From SAR324 cluster bacterium (GTDB lineage: Bacteria; SAR324; NAC60-12): a stretch of DNA of 64,000 nucleotides. This document shows, one piece after another, positions 18,083-27,331 of this stretch. The stretch lies in contig JANQJU010000020.1 of assembly GCA_028281495.1 (NCBI GenBank), positions 186,001-250,000 on the forward strand. The letters are read 5' to 3'. The notes beneath the pieces are model-generated. The model ran no database searches. It was given only the letters and a program-made list of their open reading frames with translations, and was not told where the DNA came from. The position numbers and the translations under genes were made by a program. The first letter of the stretch is position 1. Each line of letters begins with the position of its first letter.

Positions 18083-19171
18083 TTATTTATTTTTTGACTT
18101 TTTGGAAGCTGCATTCTCCTTATTCTCACTTTGATTTTCCGAAGTTTTTGAGGATGTATTCTGGTCTGATGCGTCAGGATCTATAAGATGGTGTAAAACT
18201 TTAACCTGATGCTCAATCGTCGATGCAATTTCAGGATGTTCGGATAAAAACCGTTCAGAATTATCTCGTCCTTGTCCCATACGCTCACCGTTGTAAGAAT
18301 ACCACGTTCCACTCTTCTGGATAATGTTATCATCTACACCACAATCCAATAAACTTCCCATTTTAGAAATACCTTTCCCGTAGATCAAATCTAGTTCTAC
18401 ATCTCGAAACGGTGGAGCAACTTTGTTCTTCACGACTTTTACTTTCATTCTATGGCCTAAGTTTTCATCTCCCTTTTTAATCATACTACCTTTACGAACT
18501 TCCATCCGAACGCTGGAATAAAACTTTAAAGCGTTTCCTCCTGTAGTAGTTTCAGGATTACCGAACATCACGCCAATTTTCATGCGTAATTGATTGATAA
18601 AAATAAAAATCGTACTCGATTTCGCCACTGAGCCTGTGAGCTTACGTAAAGCCTGCGACATCAATCTTGCCTGCAACCCAACATGACTATCTCCCATATC
18701 TCCTTCCAGTTCATTTTTCGGAACTAAGGCGGCTACCGAGTCGACTACAACTATATCAACCCCTCCACTGCGAACCAAAATATCCGCAATTTCTAAAGCC
18801 TGTTCTCCATAATCTGGCTGCGACACGAGAAGTTCTCCAATATTCACACCAAGTCTTCTAGCATTTGTGATATCTAAGGCATGCTCAGCATCAATGAATG
18901 CTGCCACCCCCCCTTGTTTTTGCACTTCTGCCACGGCGCATAATGCCAACGTTGTTTTCCCAGAAGACTCCGGTCCAAAAATCTCCGTTATTCGTCCTTT
19001 TGGTAAGCCACCAATGCCCAAAGCAATATCCAATCCAACAGAACCCGTGCTCACCGCGGGGAAACGTTGAATATTGCTGTCATCCATTTTCATGACTGAA
19101 CCTTTGCCATATTGGCGATCAATCTGTGAAATAGCCATTTCCAAATTTTTTGTTTTCTCTTCTTGAAACAT
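18083..19171 (-). CDS. recA: Recombinase A
   Basis: ATP-dependent strand-exchange protein and SOS coprotease, 362 residues. Walker A is [12 protein letters not shown], Walker B is [10 protein letters not shown], and the DNA-binding loops L1/L2 are around [20 protein letters not shown] and [18 protein letters not shown]. The C-terminus is the usual charged tail ([20 protein letters not shown]). The ATG at 19171 has AAAGGAG upstream (TTAAAGGAGTAAT), a strong ribosome binding site. The 236 bases upstream are AT-rich and should hold the promoter, but I saw no CTGT-N8-ACAG or GAAC-N4-GTTC SOS box. selU lies directly downstream. Confidence 0.98.
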   Translation of the reverse strand: MFQEEKTKNLEMAISQIDRQYGKGSVMKMDDSNIQRFPAVSTGSVGLDIALGIGGLPKGRITEIFGPESSGKTTLALCAVAEVQKQGGVAAFIDAEHALDITNARRLGVNIGELLVSQPDYGEQALEIADILVRSGGVDIVVVDSVAALVPKNELEGDMGDSHVGLQARLMSQALRKLTGSVAKSSTIFIFINQLRMKIGVMFGNPETTTGGNALKFYSSVRMEVRKGSMIKKGDENLGHRMKVKVVKNKVAPPFRDVELDLIYGKGISKMGSLLDCGVDDNIIQKSGTWYSYNGERMGQGRDNSERFLSEHPEIASTIEHQVKVLHHLIDPDASDQNTSSKTSENQSENKENAASKKSKNK

Positions 19172-19407
19172 ATTACTCCTTTAACTGAAATTTATCATGA
19201 ACCTGATTTAAGGCAGGACGAGAGAATATTCCATTATTTACGCCAAAAAATTAAAAATCAATATAAAACTACCTTATTTTTTATATTTTTAATTTTAAAC
19301 GTATAATTGAATCGGATTTTCTAGTTTAACTTGAAGATAAAAGAGACCACTCATGAGCTATGCATCACAAACTAAGGAAGGATTAAGAGAAGAGAATAAT
19401 ATCTGGA

Positions 19408-20499
19408 TTATTTCATGATAATGACACCATAGTCACCTGCAGCCATCGTATTTGAAAAACCTTTTGCCACATTATTGGTCACACTATCGACACCGCTATC
19501 GGTTCGCTTTGGATCATGATGATGCAGTAGAGTTAGACCAATATCGGATTGTTTTGACAGCGTTACTACATATTCATCACAACCATGCCCCCACCCAGTA
19601 TACATCGTTTTGTATTCATCAATTTTATATTGGCAATCAACGATAAGGCAATCTGCGCCTTTAATGTGCTGCAACAAGCCTTGTGAAACACTTTCTTGTA
19701 GCTCATGATCCGTCATGAAAACAAATCTTTCGCCGGAGGGCATCTCTAATTTATAGGTGATGGTAGGGTCAGGATGAAAGGTATTATTCATGAAGACTTT
19801 GACACATTCTCGCAGCAGAACGGTTTTCCTTTTTCGGTACTCTGCAGAAAAGTGAATTCGAGGAATATCAATAGTAGCATCAGGGTTATTAATTTTCTGG
19901 TTGTAGGCGATCCGAGACATCCACTCAATTCCGGGCACATCTTTATGAAGAAGTCCTACAGCCGTAGTTGCTTGTTTGATATTTTTGAACTGAAAATGAT
20001 GGCCAATTTCTTGAAAAGGTACGGGGAAAAAAGGTTTCTTTAAAGAACCTTGAGCTAATGCTTCCTTAGGACCAATATGACCTGCTTTCGGGCCAAAAAT
20101 ATATAGACATGTCCGTTCGATGAAAGGGTAACCAGTAAACGGTAAACCAACAATGTGATCCCAGTGATAATGAGTGAATCCAATGATTACAGCATGATCA
20201 ACACCTCGAAGAATATCCCCGATAAACGGTCCTGCGGCTTCACCGGCAGGTTGCATGCCTCCGCCAGCATCAATATAGAATTTTAAACCAGGATGAAAAT
20301 ATTTACTCCTCAGTTCCCAACATGTGGTATTCCCACCATAATGCATTTTATTAGGGGCACACACATCTTTAGACCCTCGGGTTCCCCACGTCACAACACC
20401 TAGCGTGTCTTCACAAGGAGTTTGTACATATTCTACGGCTGTCTGTTGTCGTTTCACCAAATCTGGATCAAGTAAATACTTTGTAGAGCTCACGAGCAC
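19408..20499 (-). CDS. MBL-fold metallohydrolase, phosphodiesterase-like
   Basis: A 363-residue soluble metallo-beta-lactamase-fold enzyme. It starts with the sheet WGTRGSKDVCAPN and YGGNTTCWEL, as in the RNase Z/PhnP/cyclic phosphodiesterase branch. The metal motif is THYHWDH with His110, His112, Asp114 and His115. Further candidates for metal ligands are in FMTDHEL and VDCQYK, then GWGHGCDEYV and LLHHHDP. The family hydrolyses phosphodiesters, but the substrate cannot be told from sequence. It reads divergently from the GAF-CheZ-like gene over a 368-base gap containing a long inverted repeat, so the pair may share control. Chemotaxis or second-messenger involvement is only inferred from that neighbour. 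Confidence 0.85.
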   Translation of the reverse strand: MLVSSTKYLLDPDLVKRQQTAVEYVQTPCEDTLGVVTWGTRGSKDVCAPNKMHYGGNTTCWELRSKYFHPGLKFYIDAGGGMQPAGEAAGPFIGDILRGVDHAVIIGFTHYHWDHIVGLPFTGYPFIERTCLYIFGPKAGHIGPKEALAQGSLKKPFFPVPFQEIGHHFQFKNIKQATTAVGLLHKDVPGIEWMSRIAYNQKINNPDATIDIPRIHFSAEYRKRKTVLLRECVKVFMNNTFHPDPTITYKLEMPSGERFVFMTDHELQESVSQGLLQHIKGADCLIVDCQYKIDEYKTMYTGWGHGCDEYVVTLSKQSDIGLTLLHHHDPKRTDSGVDSVTNNVAKGFSNTMAAGDYGVIIMK

Positions 20500-20631
20500 T
20501 CCCTGATGGCTATTTTAATAGTTATGCTGCATTCAAAGGAAAAAACTCACACCAAACAAAAAATACAGTTCTTCGGCAAAAACTCTTATGCTGTGAGCTA
20601 ATAAATAATGTTCCAAATACTGATTCACACA

Positions 20632-20666
20632 CAACTTAAATTTGCAGTTCATGCAAACTTAAGTTG
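20632..20666. promoter_or_regulatory. Inverted repeat, possible operator
   Basis: The arms CAACTTAAATTTGCA (20632-20646) and TGCAAACTTAAGTTG (20652-20666) pair at 14 of 15 positions around the 5-base loop GTTCA. No T-run follows on either strand, so an operator in the divergent promoter region is more likely than a terminator. The binding protein is unknown. Confidence 0.5.
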
Positions 20667-20751
20667 CATCTCACAATCCATGTGCAATTTTGAAACCTTA
20701 TTCTGGAGTGAACTAAAAAAAGTCACAAAAAAGCCCCTTCTGTCAGGAAAA

Positions 20752-20781
20752 TTGACTTGTTTAGTTCATTGCCGCTATAGT
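20752..20781 (+). promoter_or_regulatory. Sigma70-like promoter for the GAF-CheZ-like gene
   Basis: TTGACT (20752-20757) and TATAGT (20776-20781) are separated by 18 bases. The start codon of the downstream gene is 87 bases further on, behind a TAAGGA ribosome binding site. The match to consensus is good but untested. Confidence 0.5.
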
Positions 20782-20867
20782 TGAACATAACAACGCCAAT
20801 ACAATTTCAAGTCAAATTCAATTAATTAGCCACAAACACAAAAAAAATCAAATATCGTAAGGATTCT

Positions 20868-21824
20868 ATGAGTAAAAACCAAAATAAATTGGATCTTTCC
20901 TCACCAATAAATTCTAGTTCGAGCAAAGAAGAATCTGTCGATATGTCCCATTTGGTACTCTCATTGATTGATGAAAGTGCTTATCTAGCAGATGTGCTAA
21001 ACTGCTCGTTACGTTTAATGGAACTTTTTGATGCCGACAAGATAGTCGATTGTGTAGTCAATGATTTTCGAAAAAGTTGTCAAGCGGATATTCGAATCTG
21101 GCGCTTGGGCGAGATGCTCCCAGTTCTAATGGGTACAGCCTCGCTTCCTCTTCCTCAATCATCTCAAGAGCAAGATTCTATCCTAGATGCTGTTATACAA
21201 GCCAGCGAACAGGAAACAGGAACTTTTAATTTTAATGGCTGCGATTTTCACCGTGATGGACAATACGTTATGGAAATCGTGACTATTCCTAAAGACCGTC
21301 CATATACTACCTATATTTCTACACTCTATTTTCGACATTTGGTAAGGTCACTAAATAACTTGTCAGACCGACTAGTGATTGCTAAAGCCTTCAACGAAAT
21401 TAGAGAGATATTGGATTTGAAAGAACGCTTGGAAGGGAGTCTACACGATATACGTGACCAATCAAACAATTCTATTTCAGCCATTTCTGAATATATTGAA
21501 GAAATTATTGAGACGAGCCAGGAGCTTCAAAATAACAAAAAACGTGCTCAAAGAATTGAAGAACTTGCCCATATGGCAATCAATGAAACACAGTTAGGAG
21601 ATCTCACTAATCAGAAAATATTTGCTTCTCTCCATAACCTGGAAACTTTGTTTTCACGATTGACCAACAGTCTAGACACTACCTCCAAAGAATATTTGGA
21701 ATCCCTCTACCAGCCCAAACCTCAAACTCCTTCTGAAGGAGTTGTTTCCAATAGTTTACTCCAAGGCCAAGTTGAAGTAGATCAATCCGCAGTAGATTCG
21801 CTGTTAGCCGACTTAGGATTATAA
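20868..21824 (+). CDS. GAF domain fused to CheZ-like phosphatase
   Basis: A 318-residue soluble protein. Residues about 40-165 look like a GAF sensor (LRLMELFDADKIVDCVVNDF and QADIRIWRL, then strands to YISTLYFRHL). From 165 a long helical region leads to TQLGDLTNQKI, with Asp245 and Gln249 placed as the catalytic pair of CheZ (DLTGQ in E. coli). The extreme C-terminus, VDSLLADLGL, matches the CheY-binding tail of CheZ (VDDLLDSLGF). It is therefore likely a phosphatase acting on a CheY-like response regulator and tuned by a ligand bound to the GAF domain. No other chemotaxis gene is nearby. The start has TAAGGA at good spacing. Without alignment, the GAF assignment is less sure than the CheZ motif. 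Confidence 0.75.
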   Translation: MSKNQNKLDLSSPINSSSSKEESVDMSHLVLSLIDESAYLADVLNCSLRLMELFDADKIVDCVVNDFRKSCQADIRIWRLGEMLPVLMGTASLPLPQSSQEQDSILDAVIQASEQETGTFNFNGCDFHRDGQYVMEIVTIPKDRPYTTYISTLYFRHLVRSLNNLSDRLVIAKAFNEIREILDLKERLEGSLHDIRDQSNNSISAISEYIEEIIETSQELQNNKKRAQRIEELAHMAINETQLGDLTNQKIFASLHNLETLFSRLTNSLDTTSKEYLESLYQPKPQTPSEGVVSNSLLQGQVEVDQSAVDSLLADLGL

Positions 21825-21938
21825 GATCTCGCAATTTAAGCTCTATCCAGATAGAGAGCATAACTTTAGCCTACAATAGACCAACTACTGAGTTCGCCAT
21901 ATTTCATCCTTACCTACTAATTCACCGAAATAAAACCT

Positions 21939-22874
21939 ATGAAACGAGTGTTAGTTACCGGAGGAGCCGGATTTATTGGATCTTTTTTAACTGAGCGTTT
22001 ACTCGCAGAAGGGCATGAAGTCATTTGCTTGGATAATTTTTTCACAGGGAGCAAAAAGAATATTGCTCACCTTCGAAGTGATCCACAACTTGAGTTGATA
22101 CGCCATGATATTGTTGAACCAATTTTGATCGAAGTTGACTGGATTTTCAATTTTGCTTGCCCAGCTTCACCGGTCCATTATCAATATAATCCTGTCAAGA
22201 CTGTTAAAACCTGTGTCATGGGCACCATCAATATGTTGGGCATGGCAAAACGAGTGAAAGCTCGTATTATGCAAGCTTCTACTTCAGAAGTTTATGGTGA
22301 CCCAGAAATCCATCCACAACCAGAGAACTATTGGGGACATGTCAACCCAATCGGAGTGCGTAGCTGTTATGATGAAGGCAAAAGGGTCGCGGAAACCTTA
22401 ATGATGGATTACCATCGTCAGAACCAAGTTGATTCCAAGATCATACGTATATTCAATACCTATGGCCCACGAATGCGGCTGAATGATGGACGGGTAGTCA
22501 GCAATTTTATTATTGCAGCCTTGAAAGGAGAACCCCTTGTCATCTATGGCGAAGGCGAGCAGACTAGGTCGTTTTGTTATGTGGATGACTTGGTGAACGG
22601 AATCTTAGCTATGATGAAAAAAGATAATTTCACTGGCCCTGTTAACTTAGGAAATCCAGATGAATTCACCATTATGGAACTGGCAGAAAAAGTATTAAAA
22701 TATACGAAATCTCAGTCGCAAATTGTTTGTAAAGAAAAAAGGGATGACGATCCAGTAAGACGTCGTCCAAACATTTCATTAGCCAAAAAGGAACTACAAT
22801 GGTCCCCTACGATTTCACTTGACGAAGGTTTACAACGGACAATTGAGTATTTTCAAAAAGTTGTCGAAATTTGA
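21939..22874 (+). CDS. UDP-glucuronate decarboxylase (UDP-xylose synthase)
   Basis: NAD-dependent short-chain dehydrogenase of the UXS group, which decarboxylates UDP-glucuronate to UDP-xylose. The nucleotide-binding motif is [10 protein letters not shown] at the start. Group-specific sequence includes [39 protein letters not shown], the catalytic YDEGKR (YxxxK) and the substrate loop [16 protein letters not shown]. Length 311 is right for a soluble bacterial UXS. It stands alone between the GAF-CheZ-like and propeller-J genes, and no other xylose or LPS genes adjoin. The decarboxylase call is favoured over a 4-epimerase by the ACPASPVHY segment. Confidence 0.92.
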   Translation: MKRVLVTGGAGFIGSFLTERLLAEGHEVICLDNFFTGSKKNIAHLRSDPQLELIRHDIVEPILIEVDWIFNFACPASPVHYQYNPVKTVKTCVMGTINMLGMAKRVKARIMQASTSEVYGDPEIHPQPENYWGHVNPIGVRSCYDEGKRVAETLMMDYHRQNQVDSKIIRIFNTYGPRMRLNDGRVVSNFIIAALKGEPLVIYGEGEQTRSFCYVDDLVNGILAMMKKDNFTGPVNLGNPDEFTIMELAEKVLKYTKSQSQIVCKEKRDDDPVRRRPNISLAKKELQWSPTISLDEGLQRTIEYFQKVVEI

Positions 22875-22991
22875 CCCTACTGAACCCAATGCAACATAAA
22901 ATAATCTATTTGCATGCCAGTCTCTATTCCCATAGTGAAAAGCCATTTAAAGTTATGAGATTCCTGGACCGAAATTTGCTAAACTTTTATT

Positions 22992-25490
22992 ATGAACCTG
23001 CTTCCTTACCTCAAAATTTCCTACACGCTGATGGTATTCAGGCTTTTCCAGGGCTTACGTATGCTTTTACAGCGGATTACAAAACTGCAATGTGTGGAAT
23101 TTAATGCCTGGTCTGTAGGGAAAGTTGTACTGCTTTTTGGACTGTTTCTTTGCTTTAGCTCTATTGTTTCGTTTGGAAAAATTCCTTCAGGAAAACTTAC
23201 AAACTCCAACTCTTTTTCCACTCCGTACCCCATTCAAGCAATCGCCATTAGTCCAGATGAAGCTCTGATTTTAGTGGCAATGCAATCCGAAAAAGCCGAT
23301 TCACTAATACGGATCTACGACCGCCAAACTCAAAAGCCGATTTCAAGTATTCTTTCAAAGAATCAACCCGTCCAACAATTGGTCGCCGATCATTATAAAA
23401 GTCGCGTTGCCACCATCAATGAAAAAAAAATTCAACTATGGAGCCTAGAGAACCTCCCTCCTAAACCTGATGAACCTCTTTCAGAAGAATACCTTATTTG
23501 GGAAAGCAAGCAGGAAGTTTTACCCAACACACAAGTACAATTTAGTAGAACCTCATCAGCTTTATTTTGGGTTGAAAATGATCAGATTCTACAACTTGAT
23601 TTGACTCAAAAACCACATCCGATCAAGCCACTTTGGTTAGAAGATTACAATGACAAAATCCCTAATCATTTTTCATTCTCACCCGACGGCCAGTGGATGT
23701 CGATCAGCTTCCATGAAGACAAACGTATTGCTCTCATCAATCCAATCGAGCAACATAGTAAGCCTCCATTAGATTATCATCACTTTCCTGTTACTCAATC
23801 TAACTTCATTCAACCCAATGTAGTTCTTTCTTTAGATTCAGCAGGTAATTTGATTTGGGGACAAGCCAACAGTCGCCTCAAAATCCATGGTACATTATTG
23901 GACAATGTTCCATCCTCTGAAATTCCTATTGGATTCCGAGCTATCTATCAGGACAAATTTTTTGCTATCCTGACTCAAGATGATTCAAATGCAAAAATTT
24001 TTACATATTTGATTGATCGTGATGGGAAGGAGCTTAACAAAATCTCCCTTTCTACAAGTCAAAGTTTAGCTATAAGCCCAACTGGAACTTACATTGTTAC
24101 AGGAAGCAATGCCCAACAGGTAAATATTCATAAATTCACGCCTCATCAGCAACCAGAACAATACATCCGACAACTCAATGAAAAAGGGGCTTTTGAGATC
24201 GCACGCCACTATCGCAATCACTTGGAGACCCCCCCACCCGATCAACTCGCGCTTTCTAAGAAAAAGTCGTTCACGTGGCAAACTTTGCTCAATAATTTAC
24301 AAGCTGCAATGTTGGCAGAGGATTGGTCTGAAGCAAGAAAATGGGTCGAAAAAATTCTTCAGCAAGACCCTCGAAATGCAGAAGCCCTAGCAGCTAAAGA
24401 GCTGCTTAAGGAAAATCAAGAATTGATTGTTTTGCAAAAAGGAGAGCAAGAAATTGCAAATAAAGAATATAAACAGGCGGTACAAACTTTGTTAGCAATT
24501 CCAAGAGAGAGCAAGCATAGGCAGGCATCTCGAGATCTGATTGGATTGGCAGAAAAGCGGCTTCATATCGAAACCACCTTAGCAAAAGTGGAAGGAGAAA
24601 TTCTTTTAGAAAATTGGGCCAAAGCAAAAGCTTTACTCACTCCTGTAATCGGCCAAGATCCTCAAAACCCCAAAGCACAAGAGTTGTTAGAAAAAATCGA
24701 GAACCATAACAACACTTCCTTTCTTTTCAACGTCTTGACAGGAACCATTGGAATTGGATTGATAGGGGCATTGGGGTTCTTAATGTTCAAGCGCCGCGAC
24801 CAGCTCCTAGATTGGCTTTCCTTGAAAGATGACAATTCTCCCTCATTCAAACCTCCTTTGCATCAGCGTAAACCTAAAACGCCGACTTTTGAAGAATCTC
24901 CTGAAAAACAACACTTCTTGAGCACTTTAAAGAAGCTCAAAGAAATGTTACGTCTTACTAAAGAAGCAGACAAGCAAGGTCTCTACACAGGTCGTTTGAT
25001 CGATTTCGAAGCTGAAATCGCTGTTATTCGAAAAAAGGCTAGCCAACCTGAAGCCAATTTCAAAAGCTTAACCAACCAACTCTTAGTCATTCTTCAAACA
25101 GTACGCTCTTTACAATTCACATCTAATTCTGAGTCACAAAGACATCAAAGAAGCCACAAATCCACCCATCAAAAGCAGAAGGAAGATCATACTCATCAAC
25201 AAAAGCGAACCCATCAGCAAAATAAATCGCAATCTTCCTCTTCTCCTTCCAATCAGCCCACCCAAGCCCCCAACTATTATAATATTCTGGGACTCTCTAA
25301 AGACGCGACTTCTAAAGAAATCAAGCAGGCTTATCTGCAAAAAATGAAAGAATACCATCCAGACTTGCACCAAAATACTCAGTTTGACTGGATCAAAGCA
25401 GAGGCTGAAGCTCAAACTAAACTGATCCAAGAGGCCTATGAAACACTGAAAGACTCGCAGTCTCGGAGCCACTACGACAAGAAGATATAA
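22992..25490 (+). CDS. Membrane protein with propeller-like, TPR and C-terminal DnaJ domains
   Basis: An 832-residue protein of unusual design. After an N-terminal hydrophobic segment (VVLLFGLFLCFSSIVSFG) come repeated strands of WD40/beta-propeller character, for example IAISPDEALILVAM and FSFSPDGQWMSISF, then LAISPTGTYIVTGS. TPR-like helices (NLQAAMLAEDWSEARKWVEK, EGEILLENWAKAKALLTPVI) lead to a second membrane span near residue 585 (LTGTIGIGLIGALGFLMF). A basic, Gln/His/Ser-rich linker ends in a J domain at about 758-830 with YYNILGLSKDATSKEIKQAY and the HPD motif. Topology suggests the sensor half is outside and the J domain inside, where it could recruit DnaK. Start codons at 22992, 23031 or 23061 are all possible; 23061 has AGGG upstream. 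Unlike ordinary DnaJ it has no zinc domain. Confidence 0.85.
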   Translation: MNLLPYLKISYTLMVFRLFQGLRMLLQRITKLQCVEFNAWSVGKVVLLFGLFLCFSSIVSFGKIPSGKLTNSNSFSTPYPIQAIAISPDEALILVAMQSEKADSLIRIYDRQTQKPISSILSKNQPVQQLVADHYKSRVATINEKKIQLWSLENLPPKPDEPLSEEYLIWESKQEVLPNTQVQFSRTSSALFWVENDQILQLDLTQKPHPIKPLWLEDYNDKIPNHFSFSPDGQWMSISFHEDKRIALINPIEQHSKPPLDYHHFPVTQSNFIQPNVVLSLDSAGNLIWGQANSRLKIHGTLLDNVPSSEIPIGFRAIYQDKFFAILTQDDSNAKIFTYLIDRDGKELNKISLSTSQSLAISPTGTYIVTGSNAQQVNIHKFTPHQQPEQYIRQLNEKGAFEIARHYRNHLETPPPDQLALSKKKSFTWQTLLNNLQAAMLAEDWSEARKWVEKILQQDPRNAEALAAKELLKENQELIVLQKGEQEIANKEYKQAVQTLLAIPRESKHRQASRDLIGLAEKRLHIETTLAKVEGEILLENWAKAKALLTPVIGQDPQNPKAQELLEKIENHNNTSFLFNVLTGTIGIGLIGALGFLMFKRRDQLLDWLSLKDDNSPSFKPPLHQRKPKTPTFEESPEKQHFLSTLKKLKEMLRLTKEADKQGLYTGRLIDFEAEIAVIRKKASQPEANFKSLTNQLLVILQTVRSLQFTSNSESQRHQRSHKSTHQKQKEDHTHQQKRTHQQNKSQSSSSPSNQPTQAPNYYNILGLSKDATSKEIKQAYLQKMKEYHPDLHQNTQFDWIKAEAEAQTKLIQEAYETLKDSQSRSHYDKKI

Positions 25491-25507
25491 CCCCGTGATA
25501 AAAACCT

Positions 25508-26902
25508 ATGAAACTATCAGTCCCCAAAGAAGTATTGACTCTTGCTAAGGCTATCTCGGAAGCAGGAGGTAAGGCGATTTTAGTTGGTGGTTCCGTTCGA
25601 GATTTCCTATTGTCTGAATCCACCTGCAAAGATTTCGATATCGAAGTGTATTATCTACAGCTTGACCAGTTAGAATCTATTCTATCCCGATTCGGAAAAG
25701 TGATTGCAGTTGGAAAAAGCTTCGGTGTTCTGAAATTAGTTGCTCAACAGGCAGAATACGACTTCAGCCTGCCACGTTCCGAAAACAAAATTGGCAAAGG
25801 GCATAAAGGGTTTCGCATTACTTCGGATGCCAATATGACATTTGAACAAGCAGCAGCTCGACGTGATTTTACAATCAATTCTATCGGATATGATATCTTG
25901 TCCGAACATATTCTTGATCCATATCGAGGTATTCAGGATTTGCAAAGAGGAGTTCTGCGCCATATTGGACCTGCGTTTATAGAAGACCCACTACGCGTAA
26001 TGCGAGCCATGCAATTTGCTGGGCGATTCGAGTTTCAAATCGCTTCCGAGACAATTCAACTTTGCCAAACCCTCACCTTAAACGAGTTGCCAAAAGAAAG
26101 AATTTTCGAAGAGTTTAAAAAATTGCTTCTCAAATCAAGAAAACCTTCTATCGGTTTGAAATCAGCACTCAAACTGGGAATTTTGAAAAATTTTCCGGAA
26201 CTAAAATCGTTGATTGGTGTTCCACAAGATCCGGAGTGGCATCCAGAAGGTGATGTTTGGATTCATACTCTAATGGTCGTGGATGAGGCTGCTAAACTCA
26301 GACAAGGAGATGAAAAAGCAGATCTGAGTTATATGTTAGGAACCCTTTGTCATGACTTTGGAAAGCCACTCACGACAGAATTCAAAGGGGGTCGTTGGCG
26401 AAGCCCTGCCCATGATGCTGAAGGACTTGCCCCTACTGAAACTTTTCTCCGAAGAATGACAGAAGAACAAACCCTCATCGAATTGGTCCAGGTCTATGTA
26501 AAAGAACACCTTAAGCCAGCACTATTATATAAGGATCGTCAAAGAGTGACTTCTGGAGCAATCCGTAGATTGGCACTACGTGTTCCTATCCCTGACATTG
26601 TTCGGGTTGCCACAGCGGATCATTTTGGCCGCACAACTCCAGATGCAATCGCCCGTCAATTTCCTGCTGGAGACTGGCTTTTGCAGCGTGCAGCGAATTT
26701 AAAGGTAAAACAAAACAAGCCCAAACCATTGCTAAAAGGGCGTCATTTGCTAGCATTAGGGATGTCACCTGGACCAAAAATGGGAGAGCTCATCCAGCAA
26801 AGCTTTGAGCTCCAACTTGATGGCCAGTTCAACACACTGGAAGCAGCCACCGCATGGGCTGAAAGACAACTTAAAAATAATGATGAAAACAATGCCTTCT
26901 GA
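25508..26902 (+). CDS. cca: CCA-adding enzyme / poly(A) polymerase family tRNA nucleotidyltransferase
   Basis: Adds or repairs the 3' CCA of tRNA. The nucleotidyltransferase head carries GGSVRDFLLS and the metal-binding DFDIEVY, followed by RRDFTINSIGYD and EDPLRVMRAMQFAGRF. A C-terminal HD domain (WIHTLMVVDEA, LCHDFGKP) adds phosphohydrolase activity, as in E. coli Cca. Length 464 is within the range of class II CCA enzymes. The call as CCA-adding enzyme rather than poly(A) polymerase rests on the HD domain and length. The gene begins 17 bases after the propeller-J stop and its 3' end overlaps the PilZ start. Confidence 0.9.
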   Translation: MKLSVPKEVLTLAKAISEAGGKAILVGGSVRDFLLSESTCKDFDIEVYYLQLDQLESILSRFGKVIAVGKSFGVLKLVAQQAEYDFSLPRSENKIGKGHKGFRITSDANMTFEQAAARRDFTINSIGYDILSEHILDPYRGIQDLQRGVLRHIGPAFIEDPLRVMRAMQFAGRFEFQIASETIQLCQTLTLNELPKERIFEEFKKLLLKSRKPSIGLKSALKLGILKNFPELKSLIGVPQDPEWHPEGDVWIHTLMVVDEAAKLRQGDEKADLSYMLGTLCHDFGKPLTTEFKGGRWRSPAHDAEGLAPTETFLRRMTEEQTLIELVQVYVKEHLKPALLYKDRQRVTSGAIRRLALRVPIPDIVRVATADHFGRTTPDAIARQFPAGDWLLQRAANLKVKQNKPKPLLKGRHLLALGMSPGPKMGELIQQSFELQLDGQFNTLEAATAWAERQLKNNDENNAF

Positions 26903-27257
26903 ACAACAAATATCTAGCGAAGAAATCCCAAGGGAATATATTCGAATTCCCGTAAATAAACCTGTGAAGGCTTCCGACGAGGAGCAGCAAATTGTGACGC
27001 CTTTACAAGACGTGTCGCTTGGAGGAGTAAAACTCATTTGGCCAAGCGTTAAAAATGTCAATGATTTACTAACTGTTTATTTTTCTACTGATTTGTATTT
27101 TGACGGGAACGTCCGATGGTGCCAATCTACTGAATCTCACTATGAACTTGGAGTTCAATTTCTCGATTTAGATGAAATTGCAGCTTTATATTTGGCAGAG
27201 TATATAGAAAATCTCCAAGAAGATAATTCTAGGCTTTTAGCAGAAGCGGATTTCTGA
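26880..27257 (+). CDS. PilZ domain protein (c-di-GMP receptor)
   Basis: A short single-domain PilZ protein. The two c-di-GMP binding motifs are visible: RxxxR in PREYIRIP and (D/N)xSxxG in DVSLGGVKL. The strands that follow (VRWCQSTESHYELGVQF) complete the barrel, and a helix ends the protein. The frame is open from 26805, but ATGs at 26880, 26883 or 26892 give the usual length (about 121-125 residues); all overlap the end of cca by 11-23 bases, so translation is probably coupled. It likely reads out c-di-GMP to motility or envelope functions. The exact start is unsure. Confidence 0.85.
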   Translation: MMKTMPSEQQISSEEIPREYIRIPVNKPVKASDEEQQIVTPLQDVSLGGVKLIWPSVKNVNDLLTVYFSTDLYFDGNVRWCQSTESHYELGVQFLDLDEIAALYLAEYIENLQEDNSRLLAEADF

Positions 27258-27331
27258 TACTATAAACGTATTAATAGCAATTTTTCTTAGTATCTATTAA
27301 AAAACAAAATTTATCAGATTCAGTGAGTATT

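Larger units (their letters stand above)
20500..20867. other. Divergent promoter region
   Basis: The 368 bases between the divergent MBL and GAF-CheZ-like genes contain no coding frame. They hold a near-perfect 15-base inverted repeat (20632-20666) and a sigma70-like promoter (20752-20781), both listed separately. The spacing leaves room for a second promoter towards the MBL gene, which I cannot pinpoint. Confidence 0.6.

Noticed and set aside
19172..19407. SOS box upstream of recA
   Set aside because: Neither the E. coli nor the Bacillus LexA consensus is present in the region.
21841..21856. CTCTATC/GATAGAG as terminator of the GAF-CheZ-like gene
   Set aside because: The loop would be only two bases and no T-run follows.
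22871..23104. Short plus-strand frame after the UDP-xylose synthase gene
   Set aside because: It overlaps the start of the propeller-J gene in another frame and has no ribosome binding site or family resemblance.
24271..24279. Second parS-like core TTCACGTGG
   Set aside because: Only the central core matches; the outer arms differ, and it is inside the propeller-J gene.
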